Assembly: GCF_009695915.1 (NCBI RefSeq)
Contig: NZ_VUMZ01000001.1
Location: forward strand, 248,001 to 312,000
Length of the DNA stretch: 64,000 nucleotides
Source of the DNA: Hornefia butyriciproducens
GTDB taxonomy: Bacteria; Bacillota; Clostridia; Peptostreptococcales; Anaerovoracaceae
Direction: 5' to 3'
Part shown: positions 1-9,782 of the stretch, piece after piece
Position numbering within the stretch: the first letter of the stretch is position 1
Layout of the letters: the number at the start of each line of letters is the position of its first letter
The notes under the pieces: model-generated
What the model was told of the DNA's origin: nothing
Seen by the model: the letters and a program-made list of their open reading frames with translations, nothing else
Databases searched by the model: none
Made by a program: the position numbers and the translations under genes

Positions 1-716
1 AACAGTTCAGGCGGAAACTCCACCGACAGTTTTTTGTACTCAATCCGATCGGTAAACCCTCCCGCTGCATCAGGATGAGAATCGGCATATGGAACATAGG
101 GTTTCAGATCATAAATCGGCGTACCATCCAGAAGATCCGCTCCGCTTACCAGAATCCGTCCTGCGGCAGCATCTACTGACCGGATACGCACGGAAGACAG
201 CCCGATGGGATTGGGCCGGTTGGGAGATCGGGTGGCAAAAACTCCCACTCGCGTATTTCCGCCCAAGCGGGGCGGGCGCACCGTAGGCGACCACGTCTTC
301 CCGTCCTTTCGTGGGGAATTCGCGTGGAATCCCCAGATCAGCCACAGATAGGAATATTCCGAAAGCCCCCGTACCGCTTCCGGCGATCGGAATTCCGGCG
401 TAAACACAACCGTTGCCGTGAGCTCAGACGCCAGTCCGGACTGTCTGGGGATACCGAATTTTTCATGAAAATCCGATTCGATATATGCGACGGGCTTCAG
501 CGTCAGTTCCGTCAGTTCCTCACGCTCGTCACGTATGCAGCATCTGCTGTTCATGCACTGCCCGCCGTCATGCGTACTGTTGTTGTCGTTCATGTCGTAC
601 CCGCTTCCGTTCCTGCTGTTGCTGTCGTTCATGTCATGCCCGCTTCCGCTCCTGCTGCTGTCGATCATGTCATGACTTCCGTCGTACGTGATGATGTGCT
701 CATTTGTCCTGTCCAT
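1..716 (-). CDS. trmO: TrmO/TsaA-like tRNA m6t6A37 methyltransferase (3' end cut by window edge)
   Basis: Translating the minus strand from the ATG at 716 gives an open frame to the window edge (238 codons, no stop). From about residue 73 it reads as the TrmO (UPF0066/TsaA) fold: LKPVAYIESDF, FGIPRQSG, LWLIWGFH, RSPNRPNPIGLSS, SGADLLDGTPIYDLKPY and VPYADS. TrmO uses SAM to methylate t6A37 in tRNA-Thr. The family normally begins near LKPVAYI, so the first roughly 70 residues are extra. They contain an imperfect Asp/Asn/Ser/Gly-rich 13-residue repeat. The ATG at 716 lies one base after the patatin stop, so the two are probably co-transcribed. An in-frame ATG at 554 (residue 55) is an alternative start without a good ribosome site. 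The family call is strong; the start is uncertain. Confidence 0.85.
   Translation of the reverse strand, partial: MDRTNEHIITYDGSHDMIDSSRSGSGHDMNDSNSRNGSGYDMNDNNSTHDGGQCMNSRCCIRDEREELTELTLKPVAYIESDFHEKFGIPRQSGLASELTATVVFTPEFRSPEAVRGLSEYSYLWLIWGFHANSPRKDGKTWSPTVRPPRLGGNTRVGVFATRSPNRPNPIGLSSVRIRSVDAAAGRILVSGADLLDGTPIYDLKPYVPYADSHPDAAGGFTDRIEYKKLSVEFPPEL
576..686 (-). repeat. 39-bp degenerate tandem repeat inside the trmO 5' end
   Basis: Two 13-codon units and a partial third encode R-(S/N)-GSG-(H/Y)-DMND-(S/N)-NS after a shorter YDGS-HDMIDSS unit. The DNA units are similar as well as the protein, so this is a recent or slippage-maintained coding repeat. Confidence 0.7.
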
Positions 717-717
717 T

Positions 718-1566
718 TCACATATCACCGATGAATTCCTTCAGTTTTTCGCCCAGGCCCTCCGCAACAAAATATCCTTCGTCATAGGCTCTCTTCAGTT
801 TCCTGAGGTCCTTCTGAGTCGGCGCGATATTCAGCGGACCCATCGGCGCAATGACAAACGCCTTTCCGGCTCTGATCTGCTCGTCCAGATAGTCCAGGGT
901 GCGGTTATAGTTCCTGTTACTCGCTGCGAGCGTCTCCAGGAAACGGGGATACCTGCGGTACCTGACCCTCAGCATCGGCATCAGCGGCTGCAGGGGATTT
1001 TTCCGATAACCCTCCGGCTGCGTCAGAATCACAACCGCTTTTTCATTATTTTCCAGTGCATAGCGGACCGGAATCGCATCCGCTACGGCACCATCCATAT
1101 AGACATAACCGTCTATCGGCACCATTCTGGCTGCCAGCGGCTGAGCGCTGGAAGCCCGTATAAATTCCAGATCCGTCCGCAGGTCGCTTACCTGCGGATA
1201 CTCCGCTTTTCCGGTGATACAATTAGTCGCCACTACCCGAAAACAGATCCCTCTCTTCTCCATTCCCTCCTGATCCAGCGGATACAGGTTCTCCGGGATT
1301 TTGTGGTAGACAAAATCCACGCCGTAATAATCTCCCGTTTTCCGCAGGTTCCTGACGCTGCAAAACTCCGGATCGTCCAGGAAGTCCGTAAAAGCTTCAA
1401 AGGCTCTGCCCCTCTGCCCCGACGCATAACTGCACGCATGGGTCGCTCCGGACGACACGCCGATGATATTCGGAAACACGATTTCCTGATCCATCAGATA
1501 ATCCAGCACTCCGGCCGCGAAGATACCCCGCATGCCGCCGCCTTCCACTACCAAACCAACACTCAT
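718..1566 (-). CDS. Patatin-like phospholipase family protein
   Basis: A 282-residue protein with the patatin lipase signature: an oxyanion-hole glycine run GGGMRG near the N-terminus (residues 9-14), the nucleophile elbow GVSSG around residue 36, and the catalytic Asp in YMDGAVADAIPV. It resembles the bacterial YjjU-type branch, with a C-terminal extension after the lipase core. The substrate is not known; such proteins are acyl hydrolases on lipids. There is no signal peptide, so it is probably cytosolic. The start overlaps the end of addA by 4 bases (1563-1566), and trmO follows after one base, so the three are probably one transcription unit. Confidence 0.85.
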   Translation of the reverse strand: MSVGLVVEGGGMRGIFAAGVLDYLMDQEIVFPNIIGVSSGATHACSYASGQRGRAFEAFTDFLDDPEFCSVRNLRKTGDYYGVDFVYHKIPENLYPLDQEGMEKRGICFRVVATNCITGKAEYPQVSDLRTDLEFIRASSAQPLAARMVPIDGYVYMDGAVADAIPVRYALENNEKAVVILTQPEGYRKNPLQPLMPMLRVRYRRYPRFLETLAASNRNYNRTLDYLDEQIRAGKAFVIAPMGPLNIAPTQKDLRKLKRAYDEGYFVAEGLGEKLKEFIGDM

Positions 1567-4500
1567 AGACTCACTCCTATCACTTTTCCCACTGAGAACA
1601 GATACAGATAGGCCTCCCCGACGCTGCGCTCTCCGGCTTCCTCCAGCGCACGGGCATAAATTCTCAGCTGTTCCCGGTACATCTCTGAAATACGTTTCCG
1701 CTCTTCCTCAAACGGTACACGGGGGTTGATCCGGTTCGTCTTGTAATCCAGAAGAACGATCTTTCCATCTTCCACAAAGTAGCAGTCTATTATTCCCTGT
1801 ACGATGATATTCTCTCCGTTCCTCTCCATCATCAGGTCAAAGGGCTGCTCCCTGTAAAGCATTCCCTTCCTCGCAGCTGCGACGGCCCGTTCCCCGAGAC
1901 CGGTCCGGAAGAAACGGGCGATTTCCGATACAGGAACTGCGTTACGTTCGTTTTCCAGAAATATCCCTGCCTCCACAAACTCGTCGATTGCGTTTCGGAT
2001 ATACGCCTCTCCTTCCTCCTCCGCCCGGAGGAAATCAATCCGTTCCATTATTCCGTGGCACACAGTTCCCTTTTCCGCCGCGGTTAACCTCTGCTCCTCC
2101 TGCAGAAATTTCGGAATCGGAAGAACCGTCTCCGGCTCACTGTCCCGATCCGGCTTTTCAGTTTCCCCATCTCCCGCATACATATCTTCATCCGCGTCTG
2201 ACCGGGCCGCCACCGGACGATGCGCCTCCTCATTCAGCGTACTCACTGAATATTTAGACCGAAGTTTCCGAGCCGTCGGATACGGGTACCGGTAGGAAAG
2301 CCTTTGTTCCACCCGTTCCGCAAGAGTGGGCCCCGCCGCCGAATCGTCCTTTGTTTCCTCCGGTGCCGCCGTCTGCGTCCTCAGCTCCGTCAACTTCCCG
2401 CAGTCGATGAATTCCGTGCGAGGCATCCTGTCCAGTATCGAAAGATAATCCGTCTGCCCCCGGGCGCCTGCAGCTTTCCCTTTCTCGTAATCCTCTTCGC
2501 TCCGAACCGTCCCGGTAAGATACAGAATATCCCGGGCGCGGGTCAGTGCCACATAGAGGACACGGATATGTTCCTCGTATTCCTCCTGCCGCATCTTACT
2601 GATAATAATGTCATAAGTGAGTGAACGCTGCTCCAGGCTGTGCTCCGGATCCTCCAGATACATTCCGAGACCGATGTCTTTGTGGAACAGAACCTTGTCC
2701 CCCGCTCTGGAATACATCAGCTTCTTTCCCATGCCGCTGACGATGACCATCGGAAATTCCAGGCCTTTACTCTTGTGGATAGTCATAATCCGCACCACAT
2801 CGTCGTTTTCACCCAGCAGACGGACCTGACCGATGCTGACCCGGTTCCTCTTCACATTGTCGATATAGCGCATGAATCCGTACAGTGAGCTCTGACCGTT
2901 CTCCTCGAAGCGTTCTGTCCGGTCGCAGAGGGCGCGCAGATTGGCCTGGCGCTGTGTCCCGTTGGGCATTGCCCCCATGGCGATATAATAGCCGGTTTCC
3001 AGCAGCAGTCTCCAGACGAGGTCGGTCAGCGGAACCGCCCGGGAAAGGATCTTCCAGCGCCGGAGCCTCTGCAGTACCGACCCGCAGCGCTCCGCGAACT
3101 CATCGTCTCCTTCTGCGACGGCCCGGAAAGCATCCGCGTAACTTCCCTCAGGCTGGCGCTTACGTACCTCCGCAAGCTGATCGGTGGAAAATCCGAAAAT
3201 CTCCGAGCGAAGCACGCTGATCAGCGGAACGTCCTGATACTGATTATCAATTACCGCCAGCAGATTCATGAACACGTTTATCTCCATCGTATCGAAATAT
3301 CCGTCGCTGTCGTCTACAAAGACCGGTACTCCGCGGCTCCGGAGAATTTCGGAATACGCAGCCGCATTACTGCTGACCGATCTCATCAGAATTACCATAT
3401 CCCGATACCGCAGACGCTTATGCTCCCCGGTACGGGAATCGCAATACTCGCGCCCCAGGTTTTCCTCGATGAGACGACAGACCTCCAGTGCCTCAAGCTC
3501 ATTGTTTTTCATGTCTGCGATGGCTTCGTCATCCACATATTCTCTAGTCGAGGTATCGATGAGCTTCACTTCCGGCTCAAAGCAGTATCGGGCGTCGGCC
3601 TTCAGCCCCGGATACAGACAGGCGTCCTCATCATAGCCCTCCATAATCGGCCGGAAGCGTTCGTTTATCCAACTAAGAATGGATGGCTTGCTGCGGAAAT
3701 TGCGGTTCAGATCGATTTTCATCGAGCTCCCATCCCGGCAGCTTCCGTAAGCGTCGTACTTGGACTGAAAAATCTCCGGTTCCGCCAGTCGAAACTTATA
3801 AATACTCTGCTTGATATCTCCCACCATGAAGAGATTGTTTTCTCTGCGGATCATTCCGATGATGGTCTCCTGCAGAACACTGGTATCCTGATATTCGTCA
3901 ATGAAAATATACTTGAACCTGTCTCTGTAAAACTCTGCAGTCTCCGGGTTTTTCAGGATTTTCAGACAGTCGTGCTCAATATCGCTGAAATCCAGAAGCT
4001 TTCGTTCCGCTTTCTTTTCCCGGAAAATACGGTCGTATTCCTTCAGCAGCTTCTGCAGGGTTCGCGCTACGGAAACGGCCCGGCGTGTGCCTTCAATCCT
4101 GCTGTCTACATCATCCTTAAGGAATTCCAGCACACGGCTCCGGGCTTTTTTCGCTTTTTCCTTGTAAGCCTTGAACTCGTCGTTGAGCATGTCAAAGTCG
4201 GCCTTTTCCTCCTTCTTCGCTCGTATCGAGGTCCACCGGAAACCGCTCAGATGCTCCCGAAGGCCTTTGTAGTCCCCGTGCTCCGCCATGTCCCGCATCG
4301 TCTCATGCGCCTCAGTATCCGGGCGGAATTTATCTGCCAGGCGCTCCAGCCCCGCCTGCTCCAGCAGCTCCTGCGCCGCGAGGGTCGCTTCCTCCGCCTC
4401 ATCCATATCCTTCAGAATGACAGAGTTCAGGAACTGCATTGCTTTCGTCTGACGATACTCCTCCGGTGACAAAGAAAGCTCTCTGATTTTTTCCTCGAGC

Positions 4501-5054
4501 GTTTCGAAGGGTTCCGGAAGCGCCATCAGACTGCGGTACAGATTCTGTATCATAGTGCGAATTGCATCGTTGCTGCGTTCAGAGCCGTACCAGTCCAGAA
4601 AATCGAAAAATTCCTTTTCTGCTCCGTTGAAGGACGTCTCTAGAAGCTCGTCCAGCGCTTCCTCCCGTATCACCGCACTCTGTGCCTCATCACAGATGGT
4701 AAAATCCGGTTCCCGGTCGATCTGATAGAAGAATCGCCGGATCACTTCCAGCGCAAAGGCGTGAAATGTGCTGATGCTGGCCTGAGGCAGAAGTTCAAGC
4801 TGCCGGCGCAGCTCCGGACGCGTGACGGCCCTTTCCTTCAGTGCCCTCCGGATTTTCTCCCGCATCTCCGCGGCTGCAGCATTGGTAAACGTGACGATCA
4901 GCATCGAGTCAATGGAGACATTCTCTTCTGTCACCATCTTTCGAATTCGTTCCACAAGAACAGCAGTCTTGCCGGATCCCGCAGCTGCTGCCACCAGGAT
5001 GTTCCGGCCCCGTTCGTCAATGGTTGTCTTCTGCTGTGGTGTCCAGTCTGTCAT
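1563..5054 (-). CDS. addA: ATP-dependent helicase/nuclease subunit AddA
   Basis: A 1163-residue UvrD/Rep-type helicase fused to a RecB-family nuclease, near the usual AddA length. Walker A is AAAGSGKT (residues 23-30), Walker B is FIDEYQDTS, helicase motif VI lies in RVLYVALTRAR, and the C-terminal nuclease carries GTVCHGIMERIDF, QGIIDCYF and LLDYKTN. With AddB it resects double-strand breaks at Chi-like sites. The start ATG follows a GGAGG-type site (about 5058-5063). An addB gene would usually sit immediately upstream, but that position holds divergent gpmI, so addB is absent here or elsewhere. The downstream patatin and trmO genes are not functionally related in any obvious way. Confidence 0.95.
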   Translation of the reverse strand: MTDWTPQQKTTIDERGRNILVAAAAGSGKTAVLVERIRKMVTEENVSIDSMLIVTFTNAAAAEMREKIRRALKERAVTRPELRRQLELLPQASISTFHAFALEVIRRFFYQIDREPDFTICDEAQSAVIREEALDELLETSFNGAEKEFFDFLDWYGSERSNDAIRTMIQNLYRSLMALPEPFETLEEKIRELSLSPEEYRQTKAMQFLNSVILKDMDEAEEATLAAQELLEQAGLERLADKFRPDTEAHETMRDMAEHGDYKGLREHLSGFRWTSIRAKKEEKADFDMLNDEFKAYKEKAKKARSRVLEFLKDDVDSRIEGTRRAVSVARTLQKLLKEYDRIFREKKAERKLLDFSDIEHDCLKILKNPETAEFYRDRFKYIFIDEYQDTSVLQETIIGMIRRENNLFMVGDIKQSIYKFRLAEPEIFQSKYDAYGSCRDGSSMKIDLNRNFRSKPSILSWINERFRPIMEGYDEDACLYPGLKADARYCFEPEVKLIDTSTREYVDDEAIADMKNNELEALEVCRLIEENLGREYCDSRTGEHKRLRYRDMVILMRSVSSNAAAYSEILRSRGVPVFVDDSDGYFDTMEINVFMNLLAVIDNQYQDVPLISVLRSEIFGFSTDQLAEVRKRQPEGSYADAFRAVAEGDDEFAERCGSVLQRLRRWKILSRAVPLTDLVWRLLLETGYYIAMGAMPNGTQRQANLRALCDRTERFEENGQSSLYGFMRYIDNVKRNRVSIGQVRLLGENDDVVRIMTIHKSKGLEFPMVIVSGMGKKLMYSRAGDKVLFHKDIGLGMYLEDPEHSLEQRSLTYDIIISKMRQEEYEEHIRVLYVALTRARDILYLTGTVRSEEDYEKGKAAGARGQTDYLSILDRMPRTEFIDCGKLTELRTQTAAPEETKDDSAAGPTLAERVEQRLSYRYPYPTARKLRSKYSVSTLNEEAHRPVAARSDADEDMYAGDGETEKPDRDSEPETVLPIPKFLQEEQRLTAAEKGTVCHGIMERIDFLRAEEEGEAYIRNAIDEFVEAGIFLENERNAVPVSEIARFFRTGLGERAVAAARKGMLYREQPFDLMMERNGENIIVQGIIDCYFVEDGKIVLLDYKTNRINPRVPFEEERKRISEMYREQLRIYARALEEAGERSVGEAYLYLFSVGKVIGVSL

Positions 5055-5126
5055 GGCTCCTCCGTATTTGATGAGTATATACTGTTTTCTACATCAATAG
5101 TATAACACAATTTTCCTGTTCATACA

Positions 5127-5155
5127 TTGATGATTTGCCTCCGCTGTGTTATCAT
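5127..5155 (+). promoter_or_regulatory. Candidate gpmI promoter
   Basis: TTGATG (5127-5132), a 17-base spacer, then TATCAT (5150-5155) preceded by TGT, giving an extended -10. It lies 83 bases before the gpmI ATG. On the opposite strand, TATACT (5099-5104), also with an extended TGT, could serve addA. Confidence 0.45.
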
Positions 5156-5237
5156 ACAACTGTTACAGAAATGCGAAAAAAGACCATTATTTCTCAGATG
5201 CGGAGTCTCTGACGGCTCCGATGAAGGGGTGACAGAT

Positions 5238-6773
5238 ATGAACAACAAAAAACCGACAATGCTGCTGATCATGGACGGCTTCGGCCTGAATGACAAGGTT
5301 CACGGAAACGCCATCGCACAGGCGAACAAGCCGGCACTTGACAGGATTTTCAGAGAATACCCGATGACGAGACTGGATGCCTGCGGAGAGGCGGTCGGTC
5401 TTCCTGCGGGCCAGATGGGGAATTCCGAGGTGGGACATCTGAATATCGGTGCGGGACGCATCGTCTTTCAGGAGCTGAGCCGAATCACAAAAGACGCCGA
5501 ATCGAAGCACATGTATGAAAATCCGGCACTGCGGCAGGCCATGGAGCACGCGAAAAATAGCGGCGGCACCCTACATCTCTTCGGACTGCTGTCAGACGGC
5601 GGCGTACACAGCCATATCGACCATCTGTTCGCCCTTCTGGATATGGCGAAGGAACAGGGACTGACGAACATCAGCGTCCATTGTTTCCTGGACGGCCGCG
5701 ATGTACCGCCCCGCTGTGCGAAAAAATACATTGCTCGATTGGAAGAGAAGTTCGCGGCTCTCGGAATCGGCCGCATCGCATCCGTCGCAGGACGCTATTA
5801 TGCGATGGACAGGGACAAAAGATGGGACAGGGTACAAAAGGCCTACGATACAATGACACTCGCGAACGGGCTCACCGCTTCCTCTGGTGCTGAAGCCGTC
5901 GACTCCGCATACGCCAGAGACGAAAACGATGAATTCGTCCGGCCCACCGCTGTATTGGATCAGGACGGAAATTCCTCCACAGTCAGGGACGGCGATTCCA
6001 TTATCATGTTCAACTTCCGGCCGGACAGAGCCAGAGAAATCACCCGTACCTTTGTGGATCCGGATTTCGACGGATTCAGAAGAGAGAAAATTGTTCAGGA
6101 TCTCAGCTACGTCTGCATGACCACTTACGACGCATCCATGCCGAACGTTGCTGTCGCATACCCGCCCGAAACCTACAAAAACACCCTGGGCGAATACATT
6201 TCCTCACTGGGACTGAAACAACTGCGCATTGCGGAAACCGAGAAATACGCTCATGTCACGTTCTTCTTCAACGGCGGCGTGGAAGCGCCGAATCCGGGAG
6301 AAGACCGGATCCTCGTGCCTTCGCCGAAAGTGGCGACCTACGATCTCCAGCCGGAGATGAGTGCGTATGAGGTTACGGACAAGGTACTTGAGCAGATCGC
6401 CGCAGACAAATACGACATGATCATCCTGAACTTCGCCAATGCCGATATGGTCGGTCACACCGGGATTATGCCGGCTGCAGTGAAGGCCATCGAAACACTG
6501 AATGACTGTGTTCCCCGCATCGTTGACGCAGTCCTTGAAAAGGGAGGTCAGATCCTGCTGACTGCAGACCACGGAAACGCAGATGTCATGCTGGACGATG
6601 ACGACAATGTCGTTACCGCCCACTCCCTGAATCAGGTTCCTCTGGTTCACATCTCCGGCGAACCCCACCAACTGGCCGACGGTGGAAAACTTGCAGATAT
6701 TGCACCCACCATGCTGACGCTGATGGACATCCCGGTTCCGCCTGAAATGACCGGAAACGTGCTGGTGAAATAA
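5238..6773 (+). CDS. gpmI: 2,3-bisphosphoglycerate-independent phosphoglycerate mutase
   Basis: A 511-residue cofactor-independent phosphoglycerate mutase, the usual length, interconverting 3- and 2-phosphoglycerate in glycolysis. Visible motifs are the N-terminal metal-site LIMDGFGLN, the phospho-serine loop GQMGNSEVGHLNIGAGR, HSHIDH, FLDGRDVPP, and the late metal ligands NFANADMVGHTG and LLTADHGNAD. The start at 5238 is chosen over upstream in-frame codons because AAGGGGTGA precedes it at good spacing and the protein then begins MNNKKPTMLLIMDGFG, as the family does. It is divergent from addA and single-gene, ending at a bidirectional terminator. Confidence 0.97.
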   Translation: MNNKKPTMLLIMDGFGLNDKVHGNAIAQANKPALDRIFREYPMTRLDACGEAVGLPAGQMGNSEVGHLNIGAGRIVFQELSRITKDAESKHMYENPALRQAMEHAKNSGGTLHLFGLLSDGGVHSHIDHLFALLDMAKEQGLTNISVHCFLDGRDVPPRCAKKYIARLEEKFAALGIGRIASVAGRYYAMDRDKRWDRVQKAYDTMTLANGLTASSGAEAVDSAYARDENDEFVRPTAVLDQDGNSSTVRDGDSIIMFNFRPDRAREITRTFVDPDFDGFRREKIVQDLSYVCMTTYDASMPNVAVAYPPETYKNTLGEYISSLGLKQLRIAETEKYAHVTFFFNGGVEAPNPGEDRILVPSPKVATYDLQPEMSAYEVTDKVLEQIAADKYDMIILNFANADMVGHTGIMPAAVKAIETLNDCVPRIVDAVLEKGGQILLTADHGNADVMLDDDDNVVTAHSLNQVPLVHISGEPHQLADGGKLADIAPTMLTLMDIPVPPEMTGNVLVK

Positions 6774-6822
6774 ACGCCGGAGTACAACGGCCTGACCCGA
6801 ACGTGCACTCGCCGGGCGCACC

Positions 6823-6880
6823 AAAAAAACACGCTGCAACAACCGGCTCATCCGGTCGGATTCTGCAGCGTGTTCTTTTT
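6823..6880. terminator. Bidirectional terminator between gpmI and the COG2509 oxidoreductase
   Basis: Stem ACACGCTGCA (6829-6838) pairs with TGCAGCGTGT (6864-6873), with an inner ACCGG/CCGGT hairpin. A-run on the left and T-run on the right serve both converging genes. Confidence 0.85.
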
Positions 6881-6903
6881 GATGTATTCAGTCCCGAAGA
6901 GAC

Positions 6904-8448
6904 TCACTCCATCGGTGCATAGCGGCGAATTATCTCCTCTGCCAGCCGGATTCCATCCACCGCACTGCTCATGATACCTCCGGCGTAGCCCGCGCCTTCG
7001 CCGCCGGGGAAAAGACCTTTGATATTGCTCTCGAAATGCTCGTCGCGAAGGATGCGTACTGGGGAGGAGCTTCTGGTCTCCACAGCCGTCATCCTGGCGT
7101 CGTCAGCGTCAAATCCCTTCAGCTTCTGTCCCAGATGCGGCATCGCTTCCCGGATCGCATCAACCGCAAAATCCGGAAGGCTCTCGATGACAGGCTGTGC
7201 GTCTGCGTTATTGTCGCGGAAATCCGCCCATGTCGTCTGAGGGGCCTTGTAGTTCCCTCCCCCGTTGCGAAAGGCGATTTCCTCATACTTTTCCTGAAAT
7301 TCCATGCCGGACAGAGGATGGTTACTGCCGAAATCCGAAGTGCGCACGTCCACCAGAAGTCCGCTGTTGGCCACACCGCTGTTTCTTTGTCGATAACTCA
7401 TGCCGTTGGTCACCACTCTTCCGGTTTCCGATGATGCCACGATAACCTCGCCGCCGGGGCACATACAGAAGGTGTATACACCGCGTCCGTTTTCACAATG
7501 ATGCACCAGCTTATAGGTCGCATGAGGCAGGTACGGATTCCCCGCTTCGCTTCCGTACTGCGACTCATCAACCATCTGCTGCGGATGCTCGATCCGAACA
7601 CCGATGGAGAACGGCTTCTGCTCCATGTGAAGACCTGATTTCAGCAGACTGCGCAGTGTATCCCGAGAACTGTGTCCCATAGCCAGAATCAGATTCTCCG
7701 CATCGATGTGGCGGAGCTGATATCCCTGCTGAATCACTAGTCCGGTCAGCCGATCCCCCTCCGTGGTAATGCGGTTCATGCGGGCGTCAAATTCCACATC
7801 ACCGCCCATATTTTCAATTTTATAACGCATGTTCCGAACGATATGGCGCAGAATATCCGTGCCCACGTGCGGTTTCTGCACATAGCGGATCTCCGGATCC
7901 GCACCCGCCTCGATGAACTCCTCCAGAACCTTGAACCTCCGCGGATCCCGGATGCCTGTCGTCAGTTTTCCGTCGGAAAAGGTTCCCGCGCCGCCCTCGC
8001 CATACTGAACGTTACACTCCGGATTGAATATCCCGCGCTCCCAGAAATCATTGACCACCTTGATCCGGGTATCCATGTCGTATCCGCGCTCCACGATCAC
8101 TGGGCGATATCCCCGCTCCGCCAGCGTCATTCCGCAGAAAATCCCGCAGGGTCCGAGTCCCACGATGACAGGACGATGCTTCATCGGCTCTGTTCCCGAC
8201 GGCACAGACTGATAACTGATGTCCTTAGGCACAGGCAGATCCAATTCCCGATCCGTCGTGAAATCCACTGTGAACACCTGGCGAATATCCGATTTTTTTC
8301 TGGCATCCACCGATTTCCGGACGATAGTCAGATCGCTGATCTGCATATCTCTGTAGCCGAATTTCTTTGCAATTTTCGCCGGAATTACATTCGGTGATTC
8401 GTCAAGTCTGAGTTTCAACTGCGTTAATCTGTATCTTTTTACCTTCAT
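6904..8448 (-). CDS. NAD(P)/FAD-dependent oxidoreductase, COG2509 type
   Basis: A 514-residue flavoprotein of the uncharacterised FAD-dependent dehydrogenase group. The N-terminal roughly 90 residues form a small domain (KVKRYRLTQLKLRLDES), followed by an FAD-binding Rossmann motif, VGLGPCGIFCGMTLAERGY, and an acidic end of the second strand (VERG). YGEGGAGTFSDGKLTTG is a well-conserved family stretch, and the C-terminal LFPGGEGAGYAGGIMSSA is the second FAD contact. The substrate is unknown. The start overlaps the stop of the next flavoprotein gene by four bases (8445-8448), so the two are translationally coupled. Confidence 0.88.
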   Translation of the reverse strand: MKVKRYRLTQLKLRLDESPNVIPAKIAKKFGYRDMQISDLTIVRKSVDARKKSDIRQVFTVDFTTDRELDLPVPKDISYQSVPSGTEPMKHRPVIVGLGPCGIFCGMTLAERGYRPVIVERGYDMDTRIKVVNDFWERGIFNPECNVQYGEGGAGTFSDGKLTTGIRDPRRFKVLEEFIEAGADPEIRYVQKPHVGTDILRHIVRNMRYKIENMGGDVEFDARMNRITTEGDRLTGLVIQQGYQLRHIDAENLILAMGHSSRDTLRSLLKSGLHMEQKPFSIGVRIEHPQQMVDESQYGSEAGNPYLPHATYKLVHHCENGRGVYTFCMCPGGEVIVASSETGRVVTNGMSYRQRNSGVANSGLLVDVRTSDFGSNHPLSGMEFQEKYEEIAFRNGGGNYKAPQTTWADFRDNNADAQPVIESLPDFAVDAIREAMPHLGQKLKGFDADDARMTAVETRSSSPVRILRDEHFESNIKGLFPGGEGAGYAGGIMSSAVDGIRLAEEIIRRYAPME

Positions 8449-9578
8449 CCTGCCAGTCCCTTTCCTGCTTTGATTCCTGTTTCCCAGGCATGCTGCAAAT
8501 TATACCCTCCGCACGGGCCGTCATAATCCAGAATTTCTCCTGCGAAAAACAGTCCCGGACAGATTTTCGACTCCATCGTCTCCGGGTGAATTTCGCTGTA
8601 GGGCACCCCGCCCCGGGTAACCTGCGCATACTGCCATCCCCGGAGATCGGCAGGATGCACCGTGAATTCTTTCAGCTGATGCGCCAGTTCCGAAAGATTT
8701 TCTCCGGCTCTTGCGCTGATTTCCCTCGCAAGAGGCCGTTTTATCAGGCTGCACAAAAGTCTGTCCGCCGGCACTCCCACGCCTGCTCGCCGGATCAGAA
8801 GCGCTTCCGCGTCCTGAATCTCCGGCAGAAGGTCGATCCTGATCTCATAACCGTCAAATCCGTCCTTCCGGCTGCTTCCCTCCGGAAGCTCCATAAACCG
8901 TGAAAGATTGAACACGCATATTCCGGAAACGCCGTAATCCGTAAACTGTATTTCGCCGCGTTCCTCACACAGAACACTTTCCTGACGGAGCAGCCGGACA
9001 GCACATTTCTCCCTCACTCCGGAAAGTTCGCGCAGATTTTCCCGCGTTTCAACGGCAGTCAGTGCCGGCGCCAGACGGGTCACCGTATGTCCCAGGCCGC
9101 GGGCAAGACGGTATCCGTCTCCGGTGCTCCCAAACTTCGGCCCGGCTTTCCCGCCTGAGGCGATCAGAAGGCGGTCCGCCAGAAGCCGTCCGCCGTTCCA
9201 TGATACCTGAAACCCGTCAGCCGTCTTCTCCGCTGCAGTCACCTCAGCATGACAGATCGTTCGGATCCCCATGTCTTTCAGCTGTCCACGCAGCGCATCC
9301 ACCACATCTGCAGCATCCTCGCTGTATGGATATATCCTGCCCGATTCCTCTGTACGGGTCATCACGCCGATTCCGTCGAAAAAATCCAGCGTTTTTATAT
9401 ATCCGTCGCACTCCGCGTTTGACAGATTACATCTGCCGTTTCCCGTGGCCTTCAGTTTCCGCCCGGGTTCTTTCATCTTTTCCAGAATGATGACCGCCCG
9501 GTCAGGCGCATATTTCTTTGCCGTAATCGCGGCTGCCATCCCGCTGGCACCACCGCCTATAATACAGATGCCCGACAT
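8445..9578 (-). CDS. HI0933/YhiN-family flavoprotein (BaiN-like)
   Basis: A 377-residue NAD(P)/FAD-dependent oxidoreductase of the HI0933 family. It has the N-terminal dinucleotide motif IIGGGASGMAAAI, the family-specific GRKLKATGNGRCNLSN, and a C-terminal FAD contact LFFAGEILDYDGPCGGYNLQ. Some relatives act in anaerobic bile-acid reduction (BaiN), but many are of unknown role, so no substrate is assigned. It is the first gene of a two-gene flavoprotein unit; its stop overlaps the start of the COG2509 protein. The upstream 200 bases (9579-9782) contain no gene that I can support. Confidence 0.87.
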   Translation of the reverse strand: MSGICIIGGGASGMAAAITAKKYAPDRAVIILEKMKEPGRKLKATGNGRCNLSNAECDGYIKTLDFFDGIGVMTRTEESGRIYPYSEDAADVVDALRGQLKDMGIRTICHAEVTAAEKTADGFQVSWNGGRLLADRLLIASGGKAGPKFGSTGDGYRLARGLGHTVTRLAPALTAVETRENLRELSGVREKCAVRLLRQESVLCEERGEIQFTDYGVSGICVFNLSRFMELPEGSSRKDGFDGYEIRIDLLPEIQDAEALLIRRAGVGVPADRLLCSLIKRPLAREISARAGENLSELAHQLKEFTVHPADLRGWQYAQVTRGGVPYSEIHPETMESKICPGLFFAGEILDYDGPCGGYNLQHAWETGIKAGKGLAG

Positions 9579-9782
9579 AGTGCCCTCCTATATTTTACAC
9601 TACTTGTCCGTTCCGGAACAGTAATATTGTGAAGAAATTATCGTTATTTATTCCCTGCGTTATCTGTTCTTCAAACCGCAGATAAGCTCCGGATGAGTCC
9701 TCTGTTTCCGGCACAAGATGCCGCATCGCCAGTCGGGCTCCCTTTCATCCGGCCGGTTCACCTTCGCGTTGCAGCTGCAGTT

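Noticed and set aside
3420-4469. A 349-residue plus-strand frame opposite addA
   Set aside because: It lies wholly antisense to a well-supported gene, with Arg/Leu/Phe/His-rich composition typical of antisense shadow frames.
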